The translations under genes were made by a program, and so were the position numbers. The notes under the pieces were generated by a model, which did no database searches, was not told where the DNA came from, and worked only from the letters and a program-made list of their open reading frames with translations. This document shows positions 10,576-22,800 of a stretch of 64,000 nucleotides of DNA, in pieces. The stretch spans positions 806,001-870,000 of the forward strand of contig OY752150.1 in the NCBI GenBank assembly GCA_963573315.1, in the 5' to 3' direction. Position 1 is the stretch's first letter. The number at the start of each line of letters is the position of its first letter. The stretch is from Entomortierella parvispora (lineage: Eukaryota; Mortierellomycota; Mortierellomycetes; Mortierellales; Mortierellaceae).

Positions 10576-12517
10576 TTACGAGTAGTAGCGGAAAGCAGGA
10601 TGGTAATCGCAAAGCTCCTCACCCTCGGCCTCACGGGCAAACTCCTCGGGGGTCAGGCTATCTCTTCGCTTGTTCTCGCGGATCAGGGCAAACTTCATAG
10701 CCAAGATCAAGACAGTGCTGACACCCATCATGCCAGCGCAGATGGCGTGACCACGCACGTATCCGTCGGCAGCATCAGTGGCGCGGTAGATCTGGCCTCC
10801 AATGGCGCCTCCAATGTTTCCGAACGAGATGATAGCTGCAGTGGCGACACCACGCTTGGTGTGGCCTCCGATGTTGGTGGTGAACCAGGACAACATGGGG
10901 GGAACGGAAGAGAAGACACCAATAGCAGTGATGGTCAAACTGACATAACGGTTGACAACGTGCGAATCCTTAGTGACAATCAACAAGATGTAACCGAGGC
11001 AGCCGATAGCTGTTGGGAAAGCATAGTGGACACCGCGCTCACGGAAACGATCCGAGCTAAGAAGGAGAATAAAAAGGTTAGGTCAAGAATATGGGTGCAA
11101 CGGCTCTTTCCTGACAAGATTCGCTCTTCTTTTCTTGCTGATTCTTACCTGAAGGCGCACAGGATGGTGAAAAGACAGGCAATCACGTAGGCAGGGGCAG
11201 TCATGGCTTGGGTGGTAAGAGGGCTAAAAAAACAGAAGAGAGTTCAAAGGTTAGAGAAATGATCAGATTCCACACACGATTCCACTGGTCATTTTGATGC
11301 TGTGGGACATGTACTTGAAATTGAATCCTTGGACGATTGACGGCAAGAACAAAGAGAGCGAGTACAGGGGGGTGGCATTGAGGATATAAGTGATCATGTG
11401 CATGTAGACTTTCCAGTCGACAAACACGCTTCGGAACTGCTTCCAGGAGAACTCGGTCTGGGTGGCTGGGCCAGCATCAATGATCAAGCGACGTTCTGCC
11501 AAATCCTTCTCCTCCTGGTTTAGGAAAGGAGCTGTCGAAGGGAAGTCGGGCAAGAAGAAAAAGACGACGATCGTCAACAGGACCGTAGGAAGGCCCTCCA
11601 AGATAAAGATCCATTGCCATCCATGAAGTCCTCGGACGCCCTCCATCTGAGCAATACCATAAGCCAACACTCCTCCAAAAGCGCCAGCCATTGTCGCAGT
11701 ACTGAAGAACAATCCGTTGCGGAGAGCCTGTTCGCCACGAGTGTACCAGAGCGAGATCAAATAAACGGATCCAGGAAAGAGTCCAGATTCTGTCAAACCA
11801 AGGAAGAAGCGAGCTGCGAGCAAACCGGCTGCATTCGTCACAGCGGCCATGGACATCATGATGCCTCCCCCTAAAGTGCAATAGTAGCCCAAATGGCCAT
11901 ACAGTTAATCATCTGTCTAGTCATTGGCGTCCGTAAAATTGGAGCTAAAAGCAACGCAGCGAGAAAACGTTACATAGGATCATGATGATGGTGATCCACT
12001 TCCTTGGTCCAATCTTCAACAGGATGTTCGAAGGGATTTCGAAAATGACATATCTAAACGGCGGGTGCAGTAACGAGTCAGCAACTGCGTGTGAAAGTGA
12101 TTCGATGTCGCGGCAGTGACCGCTTGGTTGACGCAGGGTGGCAAGAACACCACATACCCGATAAAGAAGATGGACAGGGCCCAGTTGTATTCACTGGCAG
12201 TCAAGACAATGTCCGAGGCAAGACCGGCGACCTTTGCATTTCCAACTGATTTGGGGCAAAAAGTACGGATTAGTATAAGAGATCGCTCCTCCGGTTTAAA
12301 CAGCTGGGCGTGGCAGAAGAAACTCACTGTTGACACGATCCAGGAAGGAGCAAAGATAAAGGACGGAGATCAAAGGGATTAGATGAAGATCGATCTTGCG
12401 TCTGAGCTTGCCAATGGCAACGGGATCGAGGTCTGCTGTATGGTTGTTATAAGCACCCTCGGCATCGACCTCATCGATCTTTTCTGAGGCGTACTCGATT
12501 GGGACCTTGCTGGCCAT
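10576..12517 (-). CDS. MFS permease of the allantoate (Dal5) family, copy 3
   Basis: Exons are 12517-12328, 12245-12158, 12053-11974, 11870-11315, 11223-11149 and 11056-10576, summing to 489 residues. The start is the Met of MASKVPIEYASEK; an upstream in-frame Met lies in a Pro/His-rich stretch typical of leader. Motifs are RRKIDLHLIPLISVLYLCSFLDRVN, IGNAKVAGL, YVIFEIPSNILLKIGPRKW, GLHGWQWIFILEGLP and TTNIGGHTKRG. It is closest to copy 1 in the central block (NGLFFSTATMAGAFGGVLAYGIA is shared apart from a few residues). It shares the intron after DRVN with copy 1 and, at nearly the same site, with copy 2. Its 3' end faces that of copy 2 across about 170 bp. Confidence 0.9.
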
Positions 12518-15500
12518 GATTGTTTTGTGCTTATGAGGTGAGTGAGGTGGAGGCAATGGTGGTGTAGGGGGCAAAACACAGGGGGGTGTTTGGACAAGAA
12601 CGGAAAAATGAAGCGGACAAGAGGGGGGAAAAAGAGGAAAGAAAATTGCCGCAAAGACGCTAACAACAAAAAATAACAGGGCGGGCTGGGGTGTCGTTCA
12701 CTTTTTATACCTGATCCTGTTACCCTGCTACCCTGCATGCAGGCATCGTCAAACGATAACGGGCAGAAAGCGAACGGACCGAAGGGGCGGGATGCATCCC
12801 GAAAGCGCACTATGTGCGTGTGTGTATGTGTCTGTGTGTGTGCTTTGGACGGTGTGTTAAGTGGGTCATGACTCTTTCTTGTCGGCAATACGTTTTTTCA
12901 GAAACTAAAATAAAACCCTGTCCATCCTTCCCCAACTGCATCCACGGAGACCGGACATCGATGTTTGCTAGTCCCTTCGCCCCCTTGTGGAGGAGATAGC
13001 GCCCGGGGAGATTTTGCTCCTCTGGTATTGGACGGTGCTTGAGCACAATAAGGCACAGAAGGTTCAACTTGTCCCTTGCAAGCGCCCGCCAGTCATATCG
13101 TGAGCACATCCAATGGCGAGCGTCCGATGGCGACCACCGTGTCATATGACAAGGACCTTCAAGGAGCGATCCATACAAACGTCTTTCCGCTCGCCATCTT
13201 CTTTTTTTCTTTTCACTCCTGGGGTCCGGCGTAGCCTTCCGCTTCTTCTTGTTATCCACCTCTCCTGCTCCCTGATTTAAGATCGAAGTTTTTGCGCCTT
13301 GCTTCTCCGGCGCCGAGAAGCAAAAAAAGATCAGGTTTCGTTACATTGGCCGCAGTTCGCGACCAACGAACCAACGACTATCAGTGGATACCGAGAGAGG
13401 GCTACTTGCTGCAGCAACCCGTGATAATAGGGTTTCTATCCACTACGCCAAACATCAAGTCCTCTTCCCCATTGCTTGGCACCTTCTTGAACAAATCGCC
13501 CTACGGCCGGTCTCCATCGAGCCTTTGTTTGTCTCGAATACCGATCTCACAGAATCTCGTCATTTCCTCCACCCCTGTTCACCCAATGTCGTTTCTTGAC
13601 TTGGAAAGAGGGTTCATCGTTGGCCCTGAGGCGCTCAACTGCAGGAGAAAGAGGAGGAGGGGGAAAGAACTTTTTTTCACTTCGGTGCCTCGAGCAAATG
13701 GTTACACAAACGAGTCTATTTGGCCGTTGCGCCGCTCACTAGTTTTTGGACAAAGAGCCATCCCCCTTTCTCGACCCTGTCAACAAATGAAAAGGGAAAG
13801 GACGCGATCGGCGAACTCTAGCAACAATGACTTGCCCGAAGAAGGTGTAGCGGCACGCGTTTGTTTTGATTTATTGTCTCCACAACTACCCAGCGTCAGA
13901 TACAACACACGCGAGGAGCGGCAGTACTGACAACGAACAACGTGCGAGGATCTCGTCGCACGATCCACGTTGACCCTTTGTTCATTGATTGTGTCACGAA
14001 CTTCCCTAAGTTTCTCTTTCGACAAGAGGATCTTTTTTTTCTGAACAGCTCGAAATTGTATGAATGTCCCGGCATTGCGTGTCTCATTAGATTTTTGGGC
14101 AGTGAATGTCCGAATGTTTCGATCCACTCTTCACAACTGATGAGTCATTTTCTCTTCATAGGCCACCAGCCAGTTTGCACACGACGTTAGTACCCACAGA
14201 TCCAGCCAGTTTCAAGTTCCTCTCTTTATCCAAGGGGGCCAGAAAATAACAGCTTCATTATTTTTATTCTCCACAGTTGTAGGTGTCCTACACACCGTAA
14301 CTGGGCCATTGACGCGTTTAAGGAAAATTAGGAACTACGACAGCTTCCTCTCGTCAACAACTCAACCTTTGGAATAACTCAGCCTCCACAACAGCTGAAA
14401 AACCAGGAGCTTGCGAGACATCCTTTCCCCGTTTTTTTTCCCTCTCGCCTTCTCACTATCGAGCTGCTCAAAATCCCCTCGCCCCATTCATTGCCGAAAC
14501 AGTCGAGGAAGAGGAAGGGTAGGTCTAGCTCCAATAGTCCAGTCGCATGTACAACCTTCACCCTTATTGTGCTTCACGTTGAAGCCCCAGATCGGTGCGT
14601 TACGGAATAGCTATGGAGTTTTCAAACCACTGTGTGAGGAACTATTGGTTGGTTGTCAGGGTGTACAGTCCAAACTCCTAATGGAGTCTTGGCTGCGGCC
14701 GTACCAGATGATATCGCGCTGACACACCCTCCTGTCAGCCAGTGCAGACACAGGCGGAGTTGTGGATGCAATAGTCAGCAAACGGCTGCTGAGCCATGCA
14801 CAAGGATCCGCTCATTTCAGGGCCTGAACTTGCATGGAAGATATCAGCGGTCTTCCAATAGCCATGAGCAGACGCAGTTGATCGATCACTCAATAAAAAC
14901 AATGATCGATCATGGTACCTTTGGCTGTCAATTGCGATGAAGGATGTACGTGATAGATAGGTCGGCTCTTTTCTCTATATGCTGCCGCTATCTTCTCTTT
15001 TCTTCACTTTTCTCAGGTCCGTTTCGGGAAGAGTAGGATCAGATTTAAAGACACAAACAAGCAGTCGTCGGATAGGACGTGTATTCGCTGGGCCTGAACC
15101 GTGGCGGAATTGAATACAATGGAAACAAAAAAAGAGGGTGTGAGTGAAAAAAGACTTCAAAGAAGACAGACACCCACAGGCCACACGGAAGATGGCCCTG
15201 GGTTTCAACAAGATTAGAGATTGCAGTAGACATAGAGATGAAAAACAACAAGGTTGTTCGTCGCTTTCATTTTTGGTTTTTCTAGGCTATCCCGTCCCAC
15301 CCTCGACATACATGGATATGCGAAAGGACGGGTAGGAATCCCCCCCTTTTCCTCGAGGGGCCTGAAGGTCGCAATTCTATTTTCGACAGGGTGGCCCCAT
15401 CCTCTCCCTTTCTCAACGACAATCACAGGTGTCACTTACCCAGACAGCAACTGGACAATCGGCCTCCTTTATTTGCATGCAAAAGAGAGGAAAAGAGGAT

Positions 15501-16274
15501 GCTGCCTGATCCCTTCGGATGAGCCGTTCTTACTGTAATATGCCCGAGTGAGCATCAGAAGGCCCTTCCATCCCTTGGGAAAAACACAATGCTTATTTTT
15601 GTGGTTGTTATTTGTATGTCGATTGCTTACGATCTACACCTCTTACCCGTTCTGATCACCAGAGTGTGTTGGACACTACTAAACGGCAATTTGAAAGCAG
15701 AGAAAGGTTGTGCTCTTGCTCATTCTTGAGCCGCAGGACAGAACAGGGAGACAGGTCATCCGCATCACACCAAGCACACAGGAGACAGGCTTCAGAAAGT
15801 GGATGCATTTGAGCATCGAGCTTTCAAGGAAGGAAGGAAGGAAGGAAGGAAAGAAAAAAGGCGGATGATCTGGACCAGTCTGGAGACGAGGGGAGAGACC
15901 AAAAACGTAGAGTTGTCAGAACGTTTTTTGTTATTTCTCCCTCCGCTTTTTTCTTGTTGGTCATCTTGAAATCAAGTCCAAAGTTCGTTCCATATTGTTT
16001 TCCCCAAGGTGCAAGCGTACCGACTGACTGAGTCGGCAAGAAGTGGGTAAGAGTGCGTGAGTTGCTGCGATGGTTCCATCTCTCCCTTGGAATCCTTTCC
16101 TTTTGACTCTTCTCTCCTTTTTTTTTTTTTTTTTTTTTTTTGCCCTTGCCAGGTCTCTCTTCTTGATATAAAGACGTTCGCTCCCCCGACACTTTTCATA
16201 TTTTTTTCTCCCCCACACTTGCCAATCTTCCTCTCCTCCTCTTCAGTCTCCCTTTCAATCCCAACACAGTCATC
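12518..16274. other. 3.8 kb gene-poor intergenic region
   Basis: I find no gene I can support. The longest open frame (13292-13930, +) has no early ATG, no recognisable domain and no splice-supported extension. The region holds an (AAGG)n microsatellite near 15826-15852 and a long T run near 16119-16141, just before the next gene. I searched for tRNA B-box sequences and found no convincing tRNA. Confidence 0.5.
16167..16172 (+). promoter_or_regulatory. TATA box of the GPR1/FUN34/YaaH gene
   Basis: TATAAA lies 103 bases before the ATG and just downstream of a long T tract. This is a standard fungal core promoter layout. Confidence 0.5.
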
Positions 16275-17237
16275 ATGTCTCAAGCCAGTGACATCAAGGG
16301 CCATTCCCACGCCGCCCCCGTTATCGCCATCAACCCCGGTCCCTTGGGACTCTCCGCTTTCGCCCTCACTACCTGTAAGGGTCCACCCTTTTCTTCCGTT
16401 TACGCTCTCCATTCAGCAACCAAGGGATTGGTACTGGCAATCGCTCTAGGAAACACGTAACAACGATAATAATATTTTTCTTTTCATTATTGCCTTCCTC
16501 TGAACAGTCGTCCTCTCCCTCTTCAACATGGGAGCCGGTGTTCCTTCGGGTGGACCTGTCCAGGTCGTCACCGGTCTCGCTGTCTTTTACGGCGGCTTTG
16601 CCCAGATTCTCGCTGGTATGTGGGAATTCAAGATCGGCAACAACTTTGGTGCCACCGCCTTCACGTAAGTCCTATATATACCCACACAAAACGAACAGCT
16701 CCAACCCATGGAGGTCGATCAGCAATTGAAGCGAGCCACTGGATTGTAGTGGTGAATTACTTTAACCCAGATAAGGGACCCTGATCTAATCTCCTTTGCT
16801 CTCGTCAAATTTCATTCCCGCCATTTCTCTACAGCTCTTATGGCGCGTTCTGGTTGGCGTACGCCGCTATCTTGATCCCAGGCTTTGGAATCGTTCCCGG
16901 TTACACAGGCACGCCCGATCACACCTTGGATAACGCTCTGGGCATCTTCCTGGTTGGCTGGGCCATCTTTACGTTCATGCTCTGGATTGCCACCTTGAGA
17001 ACAACGGTGACATTGTCGTCTATGTTCTTCATCTTGACCATTACCTTTTGCTTCTTGGCCTCGGGTCACTTGGCTCATTTGGCCGCTGGCAACATGGTCA
17101 CACGTATCGGTGGTGGTTTGGGAGTGATCACTGCTTTGTTGGCCTGGTACAACGCGGCCGCGGCTCTTTTCCAGTCTGTGGGTGCAATCATTCAGTTGCC
17201 CACAGGCAGCTTGGCTGTTCATTCTCGTTCTGAGTAA
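16275..17237 (+). CDS. GPR1/FUN34/YaaH family acetate/ammonium transporter
   Basis: Exons 16275-16374, 16508-16664 and 16835-17237 give a 219-residue six-helix membrane protein. The family signature NPGPLGLSAFALTT falls across the first splice site and is followed by FVLSLFNMGAG. GLAVFYGGFAQILAGMWEFKIGN is the second family hallmark, and NNFGATAFTSYGAFWLAYA the third. Relatives are yeast Ato1-3 and Ady2, Yarrowia Gpr1 and E. coli SatP, which move acetate (and possibly ammonium) across the plasma membrane. Ady2-type genes are usually glucose-repressed. Length is somewhat shorter than the yeast proteins because the cytosolic N-tail is short. Confidence 0.93.
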
Positions 17238-17715
17238 AGAAAAAAAGAGACCAAACTTGATACCCCCACCCCCTTCCGCGTCCTCCTCTCCTTGATCATT
17301 CATTCTCTCCAAAAAACAAACAAACCCCACCCATATCCCCCAACATCCTAGCATCTGTACAAAAAAAAAAGAAACAATTCCTCGGTCGTGTTTCCGAAAA
17401 CGACCAGTATTCCTCCTTCCCTCCATTCGTCGTCCCCACATTTTCATATGTATACAATCATTCCTCCTACACACAAACAAATAAACAAACAAAACAAACA
17501 AGCAAGCAAACAAGGGGGGGAGATCAAGTCATCATGGACGTAATAAACCTTTTTCGCCTTAAACAAAAAGTTACGGTCATGGACGGACGTGTCGATCACA
17601 CGCAGTTCAAAGAGAGATCGACAGATCCGATATTTTTTATGAAATAGCCTTTTACATGTACTGTACCTCACTTTGTCCACTTTACAACTTTGGGTTTACA
17701 TTTTTTTTTTCTCTT
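17238..17715. other. Convergent 3' region
   Basis: The 478 bp between the stop codon of the GPR1-family gene and that of the F-box gene. AATAAA on the plus strand at 17480-17485 and 17542-17547 are likely poly(A) signals for the transporter. A run of CAAA repeats lies around 17473-17512. No gene seen. Confidence 0.5.
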
Positions 17716-19867
17716 TCAAAAGCCAGAGAGGATCCAGTCGAGCGAGACCCGGACTTCGTCGAACCGGATCTGAATCTCCAAATTGGCTTTGCAAGGCGAT
17801 GAAAGACAGAAAAGACAGCGTTTACTCTCCATGACCTTTGCGCCATAGTCAATGCTCAAGTATTTGGATCCTGCTCTCGACATCAATGGAGCTAAAAGTT
17901 TCCTGTGCGAGTCATTCTTGACCTATGTTCCATTGTAAAAAAAATGAGACAGAGAGGATCAGCACTCGATGGTTTTGGAAAACAAAGGGAAAAAAAAAGG
18001 AGAATCAGAGGACATTGGACTTTTGGCGTTCTACCTTGTACAGCTCAGCATTGGCGGCAAGGGCGGAAGAGGCTGCAACCGAGACAGAGCTGTAGGCAGC
18101 AATGTCGGTCATGATCTGGTCATGATGCAGACACAAGAACCGATGATGGTGTGCAGGAGGATTATGAGCGCGGCTCGTCACTTGATACATCCGATGCTTG
18201 TGAACTCTGGATGAACAATGGCCATGATCGTCTTTGCTTGTCGGTGATACATTCTCCATATCCTCTCCGTCCCTCAAGCCGCGTGTCGGTCGTTGTTCTT
18301 GTTCTCGCTGTTTCATGAGCCACTGTCGATGATCTGCAACGGATCCTGGTCCCCCTGGCCCTGCGGCCCAAGGCAAAAAGACCATGGTTTCATGTGTCAT
18401 GTTGGTGTTCAGACCCCCTCCCCACCAGCGTCCTGCCATCGGCCTGTCTTCAGGCCAATCACCATGTCGGATCCCAATCACACTATAGTGATCACCGCCG
18501 TTGCCATTGATAGCGCTCCAAGGAGGGTTGCTGGACAATGAGGAGGAGGAAGAATTAGAAGATGAGAGAGATGGCGAAGAAATAGTCGTGGAAGACGAAG
18601 ACGAGGTCGATTCTACAGAAGGTGATCGAGAATGGGCCGATGAAAACTGGTCGGTGAAAGAGTAACTGCTAGTGCCTATCGTAGCACTGTTGTTGCCATT
18701 GCCAGTCTGCCCTACTCCTCCCGATGTTGGTCGCCCCGTGGAATATTCAAACAAGTTAAGACCTGTCTCCGATCCTGACGCTACAGAGATGGCTGCTGCA
18801 GCCACAGTACTGAGTGTGTTGATGCCCCTACTCGACAATGGAGGAAGAGTCGCGGCGGTAGGGGCCGAAGGCAAGTTCCAAGAGTTGGTGTTGAACTTCA
18901 GACAGTCGTTTTCTCGAACTATAGGAGTAAAGATCAATTGTTCTCTTTCGCGATCAATCCCAGAGCACCGAAAGTGAACTGACTGACGATCCTGCCAACC
19001 TGTTGGTGTGTGGTCGTGGTGTGGAAACAGGAAGAGCGCCACAGTTCCTGGGGCGACGAATCCAGGGTCATGATAGTATGATCTCGGCTGCCCATGGTGC
19101 AAAGACTGGTGCTGATGAGACTGTTGAGGTTCGGACGGCAGAGTCGAAGACGAGGATGAAGAAGACAACAGAGGAACTGCAGCGGGGGGAATGTTATAGC
19201 TGTGGTTCTGATGGAATATATGAAGGTCCGTTTGATAGTGCTGACTCAGGTCCTCCATGGATTGGTGCTGGTAAAGATGATGGGAGGCTTGATGTTGAGA
19301 TTGGTTTGTAATTGCTGCTGCATTGGTGCTCTGGTGATGGTTTGGTAAGGGTGGAAGTCCATTCGTGTTACCTCCCCCAACACTAGCAGATCGCGGTGGA
19401 GATTGACCTCGATGTTGCAATCGCGCGTGTTCCTGTGGCACCTTACATCCAGCACAATGTCGCTGTTGCTGTAGGCTTTGGAGAAACCTGCCCCCCAGTT
19501 TGTCAAGGAGAACCGTCCTTGACACGATTCGGAATTGACGCGAGACGAATTGAGACGGTATGAGCTCGGGGACTGTAAGGTGGTCAAAGACGTTGAGCAT
19601 GATCTCGACTGGCAGTAGGAGGCATCTTTTCGCTATTGATGAGGACCGTCCCTCCAAAGAAGGCCTTGGTGCAGCTGAGCTGGGGAAGGTACTGCTATGA
19701 AGGCGCCCCCCATTGCTGTTCGCCGCGGATGACAGCCATGGTTCAGATCCGCTCTCAGAGAACCCGTCTCGATTCTTGTCGATGGGAGTGATGTCGCCGC
19801 TCTGGTTAGTTGCCTTTGGTTCGACAAAATCCAAAGCATGCGTGATATCCTTCGACAGCGAATCCAT
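17716..19867 (-). CDS. F-box protein, otherwise uncharacterised
   Basis: Two exons, 19867-18035 and 17922-17716, give 679 residues. The first exon stays open past the splice donor, which would wrongly give a 620-residue product ending QKSNVL. The splice replaces that tail with a Cys-containing C-terminus ending SLDWILSGF, more protein-like. An F-box lies at about residues 83-125 (LLLPVEIMLNVFDHLTVPELIPSQFVSRQFR), so the protein probably bridges Skp1 to a substrate in an SCF ubiquitin ligase. Residues 140-480 are rich in Ser, His, Gln and Pro and look disordered. A Trp/Gly-rich block (RWWGGGLNTN) and CKVP/CAGC cysteines are the other distinctive parts. The substrate-binding region has no recognisable LRR or WD repeats. 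Confidence 0.75.
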
Positions 19868-22800
19868 GAAGAGAAAGGGAGGTGAGATGGATCAAACAGA
19901 GAGAGAAAAAAAGTAAGAAAAGAGTGCGCACCAACACGCTGTCAAGCCATTAATCTTGGAGCAACAACAAAGCAAAGACATGCGTGCACACACACGGCCA
20001 CTCACCGATCGGAGGGCTTCGCCCATCTGGCCTTCACCCTGCTTAGAAATAAGACATTCTGGTTTTTTTTTTTTTTTTTTTTTTCTTCCCTTTGTGTGTC
20101 TGTTAGCTTTCGCGCTGTATGATCTGCAGGGGCCAGGCGCATCTCCGAGAGTGTCTACTTGTGAAGGGCGAAAGGCGAAGACTAGGGCTTATCGAGGTGC
20201 TCACACCAGCCAAACCAAGACTGAGGTACAGCAAACAGGTTGATCGCCTACGTTGCGGATGCGTGCCTGCATGCTTGCCTGCATGGTTGGAACGACTAAA
20301 TAAATGAGAGGGGGCATCATTGCCTTCGAGAATCAAGTACAAGAAGAGTGCACGATCGATGGAGAGCCTTGAGGAAGAAACGAGTTTTTTTTGTCGGTCT
20401 CCCAGAGCCGGCAGTCTGCCTATCCACCTCCATCAGGCTAATTTTCATCTTGGAATTTCAGCTCAGCTCAGTCTATTCAACCCAGTCCAAATTCCCTCCC
20501 TGGTCTTGATCTTTCATCTTTTCAATCTTCTCGCACCATTCATTTCAATGCCACCATGTCCTGCTCATGTTTACATTTCTCCGCTGCCTTCCTTGTTTCG
20601 TCACCCTCCACTCTGAACCACGGCATTTCGAGATGACGATGGCTACTCGTCAGACTCTTCTGGTGGAAGTCACAGTAGCTGCGAGTACGACAGCCACTAC
20701 GAAGAAATTGTGATCAACGATAAGGCTACACCTCCTGGCGCTGATCTGACAGAGGCTCACTTCGCGCCCGATGTCAACAATCTCATCCCCAACAAGTCTT
20801 TCTTTTTCGATACCCCAGGTCATAGGAGATGGTCCACTTGGGCTCAAGCATTTCCTCGTAGCCGTCATCTCCAAAGGGCAGGTATAGATGATGGAAATAT
20901 CTGGTCAGGACATCTCAGTCCATCCGGTCAAAATTAGGCGAACTCTTCTCCAATCGAGATGACGCTTGATACCTTCAGCAACGATTCATCAAATTTACAG
21001 TACTACGACCTAGACGGCCAATACCAAGAGAGAGTGGATCCCGCCAGAGTGTTTTTATAAGATTCCATTATCAGCCTTCTGTTTTTTTGAAGTTCGCTTG
21101 GAGACCACGAAATAGCGCGTTTCCATCTTTTAGTATATTGCGGCGGTGAAGAGCCTACTCTGAGACGCCTCTCGGTTCATCCATGGATTTTCGCGAGACC
21201 CAAACATCTCAGGCCCTGCTCCGTCTGCACTGACTTCATCCCGATCTACATCGATTCGAGCCCCAATGCAAGTTTGTGGGTTTGGACGATTCATGACTTT
21301 ACCGTAAAATCTTGCCCATATCAGGTACTCGCACGCGCACCATCCTTGTTACGGCCTGCCTCTTCAATATCGGAGAGCTCGCTCTCGGCCAGAGCGATTT
21401 CAAGTTATGAGTTCCCTGGTAGCTGTTCCTTTGAAAACTCTGTCGTAAAGCAACAACGGTCACCGCTCAGGTAAGTCTCATTCTGGGATGTCTTTCTGCC
21501 TGTGCAAGTTTGCATTGAAGCAGGGAAACATTATCTCGTAAGTCAAAAGTCGCTCCATAAGCACTTTTCTCAAAAAACCACCCTTTGTTCATCGAAGGAA
21601 ACGAATTGACAGGAAGGCTACCCCCTGTGCATCCCTGGTTACAAATTTCACCTTTATTGGAACTGGAGAAAAGCATGGACACCTTCCTGTCTCAGTCGCA
21701 AGAATAAAATGCCATGATGTTCTTGCACCTTGCCCATGGATTAGGAAAAAGAATCGGTAACGGGAAACGCGACACGGCGATAGAGTAGGTCATTGCTGCT
21801 ACAAGGTTTATTGGAAACTAGTGGCACATTCAGGATCGAGGGAATGCTTCCTGAGGTGGGTAAAAATCTATCGAGAAAGTAGGCGTGTCAACTCTTTGTT
21901 CGCATGTTTGTGGCTCGTGTCAGTCTTATGGTCAGTAAAAGAAAAAAAGAATAAAAAAGCAGGTCATTTCACCGGGTCCAAGAAGGTCCCCAAACATGAA
22001 GATTGGTCACTCTTCCGAGAATTTCCTTGGGGGAGTGGATTCCCTATCAGTTGATGTGCCTTTCTTCTTACGATACTCTCCGACTTTTGCACTACCGGAA
22101 AGGTCTCTAAACCCCCCATCGAAAAGACGAACAAGAAAAAAAGGAAAAGGTTGGAGAGGGTGGCGTGGTCAACAGCAGGGGCAAAGGGGTTGCTGAAGAT
22201 CGCCATCAAGAAGAATATGTAGGAGACAGCAGTAGTGCAAGCTAATCGAGAGACATGAACTTGATCGAGTAGAGTCTCCTCCCTCTCCGAATCTTGGACT
22301 CGGCGTCGGCCGACAAGCTCCGGTCTCCAAACATCACCCTCCGACAACAGATGGGCAACAGCCCGAGAGTTTCCCTGTCCCCCTCTTTTTTCTTTTTCCC
22401 AAATGACCAAGATGTACTTGAGCTCAGATTGATGAGCCGACATGCAAAAAGTGCGGGGAACACCATTTTGGGATACAACCTTTCTTTTTCATTGTCCGCG
22501 GTTATCAAGACGCGAGCCAAAAAGAAAAAATAAAACAAAAGGGTGTACGGCCCGGAGATACGCCATCCGGAGGGCCAGCACAGATCCACTGTACTCTTGT
22601 ACTGCTGGAAGAACGATCACTAAAGCATAGTTAGGAACTCACATTGCTGCTGCAAGATGGGCAATGAAGGACAGCCTCTTTTCTGTTCTTTTCTTTAATT
22701 TTTTTTTGAGGAGTGCGGGGGGTTGCAAGGAGACCATTACAGTAGATAAAGTCGTGTGATAAGCAAAGTTGGGGAACGGGCGGGAACCTTCAGAGAGAGA

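Noticed and set aside
13292-13930. 212-residue open frame in the 3.8 kb gap
   Set aside because: It begins at TTG, the first ATG is far inside, and there are no domains or splice-supported extensions.
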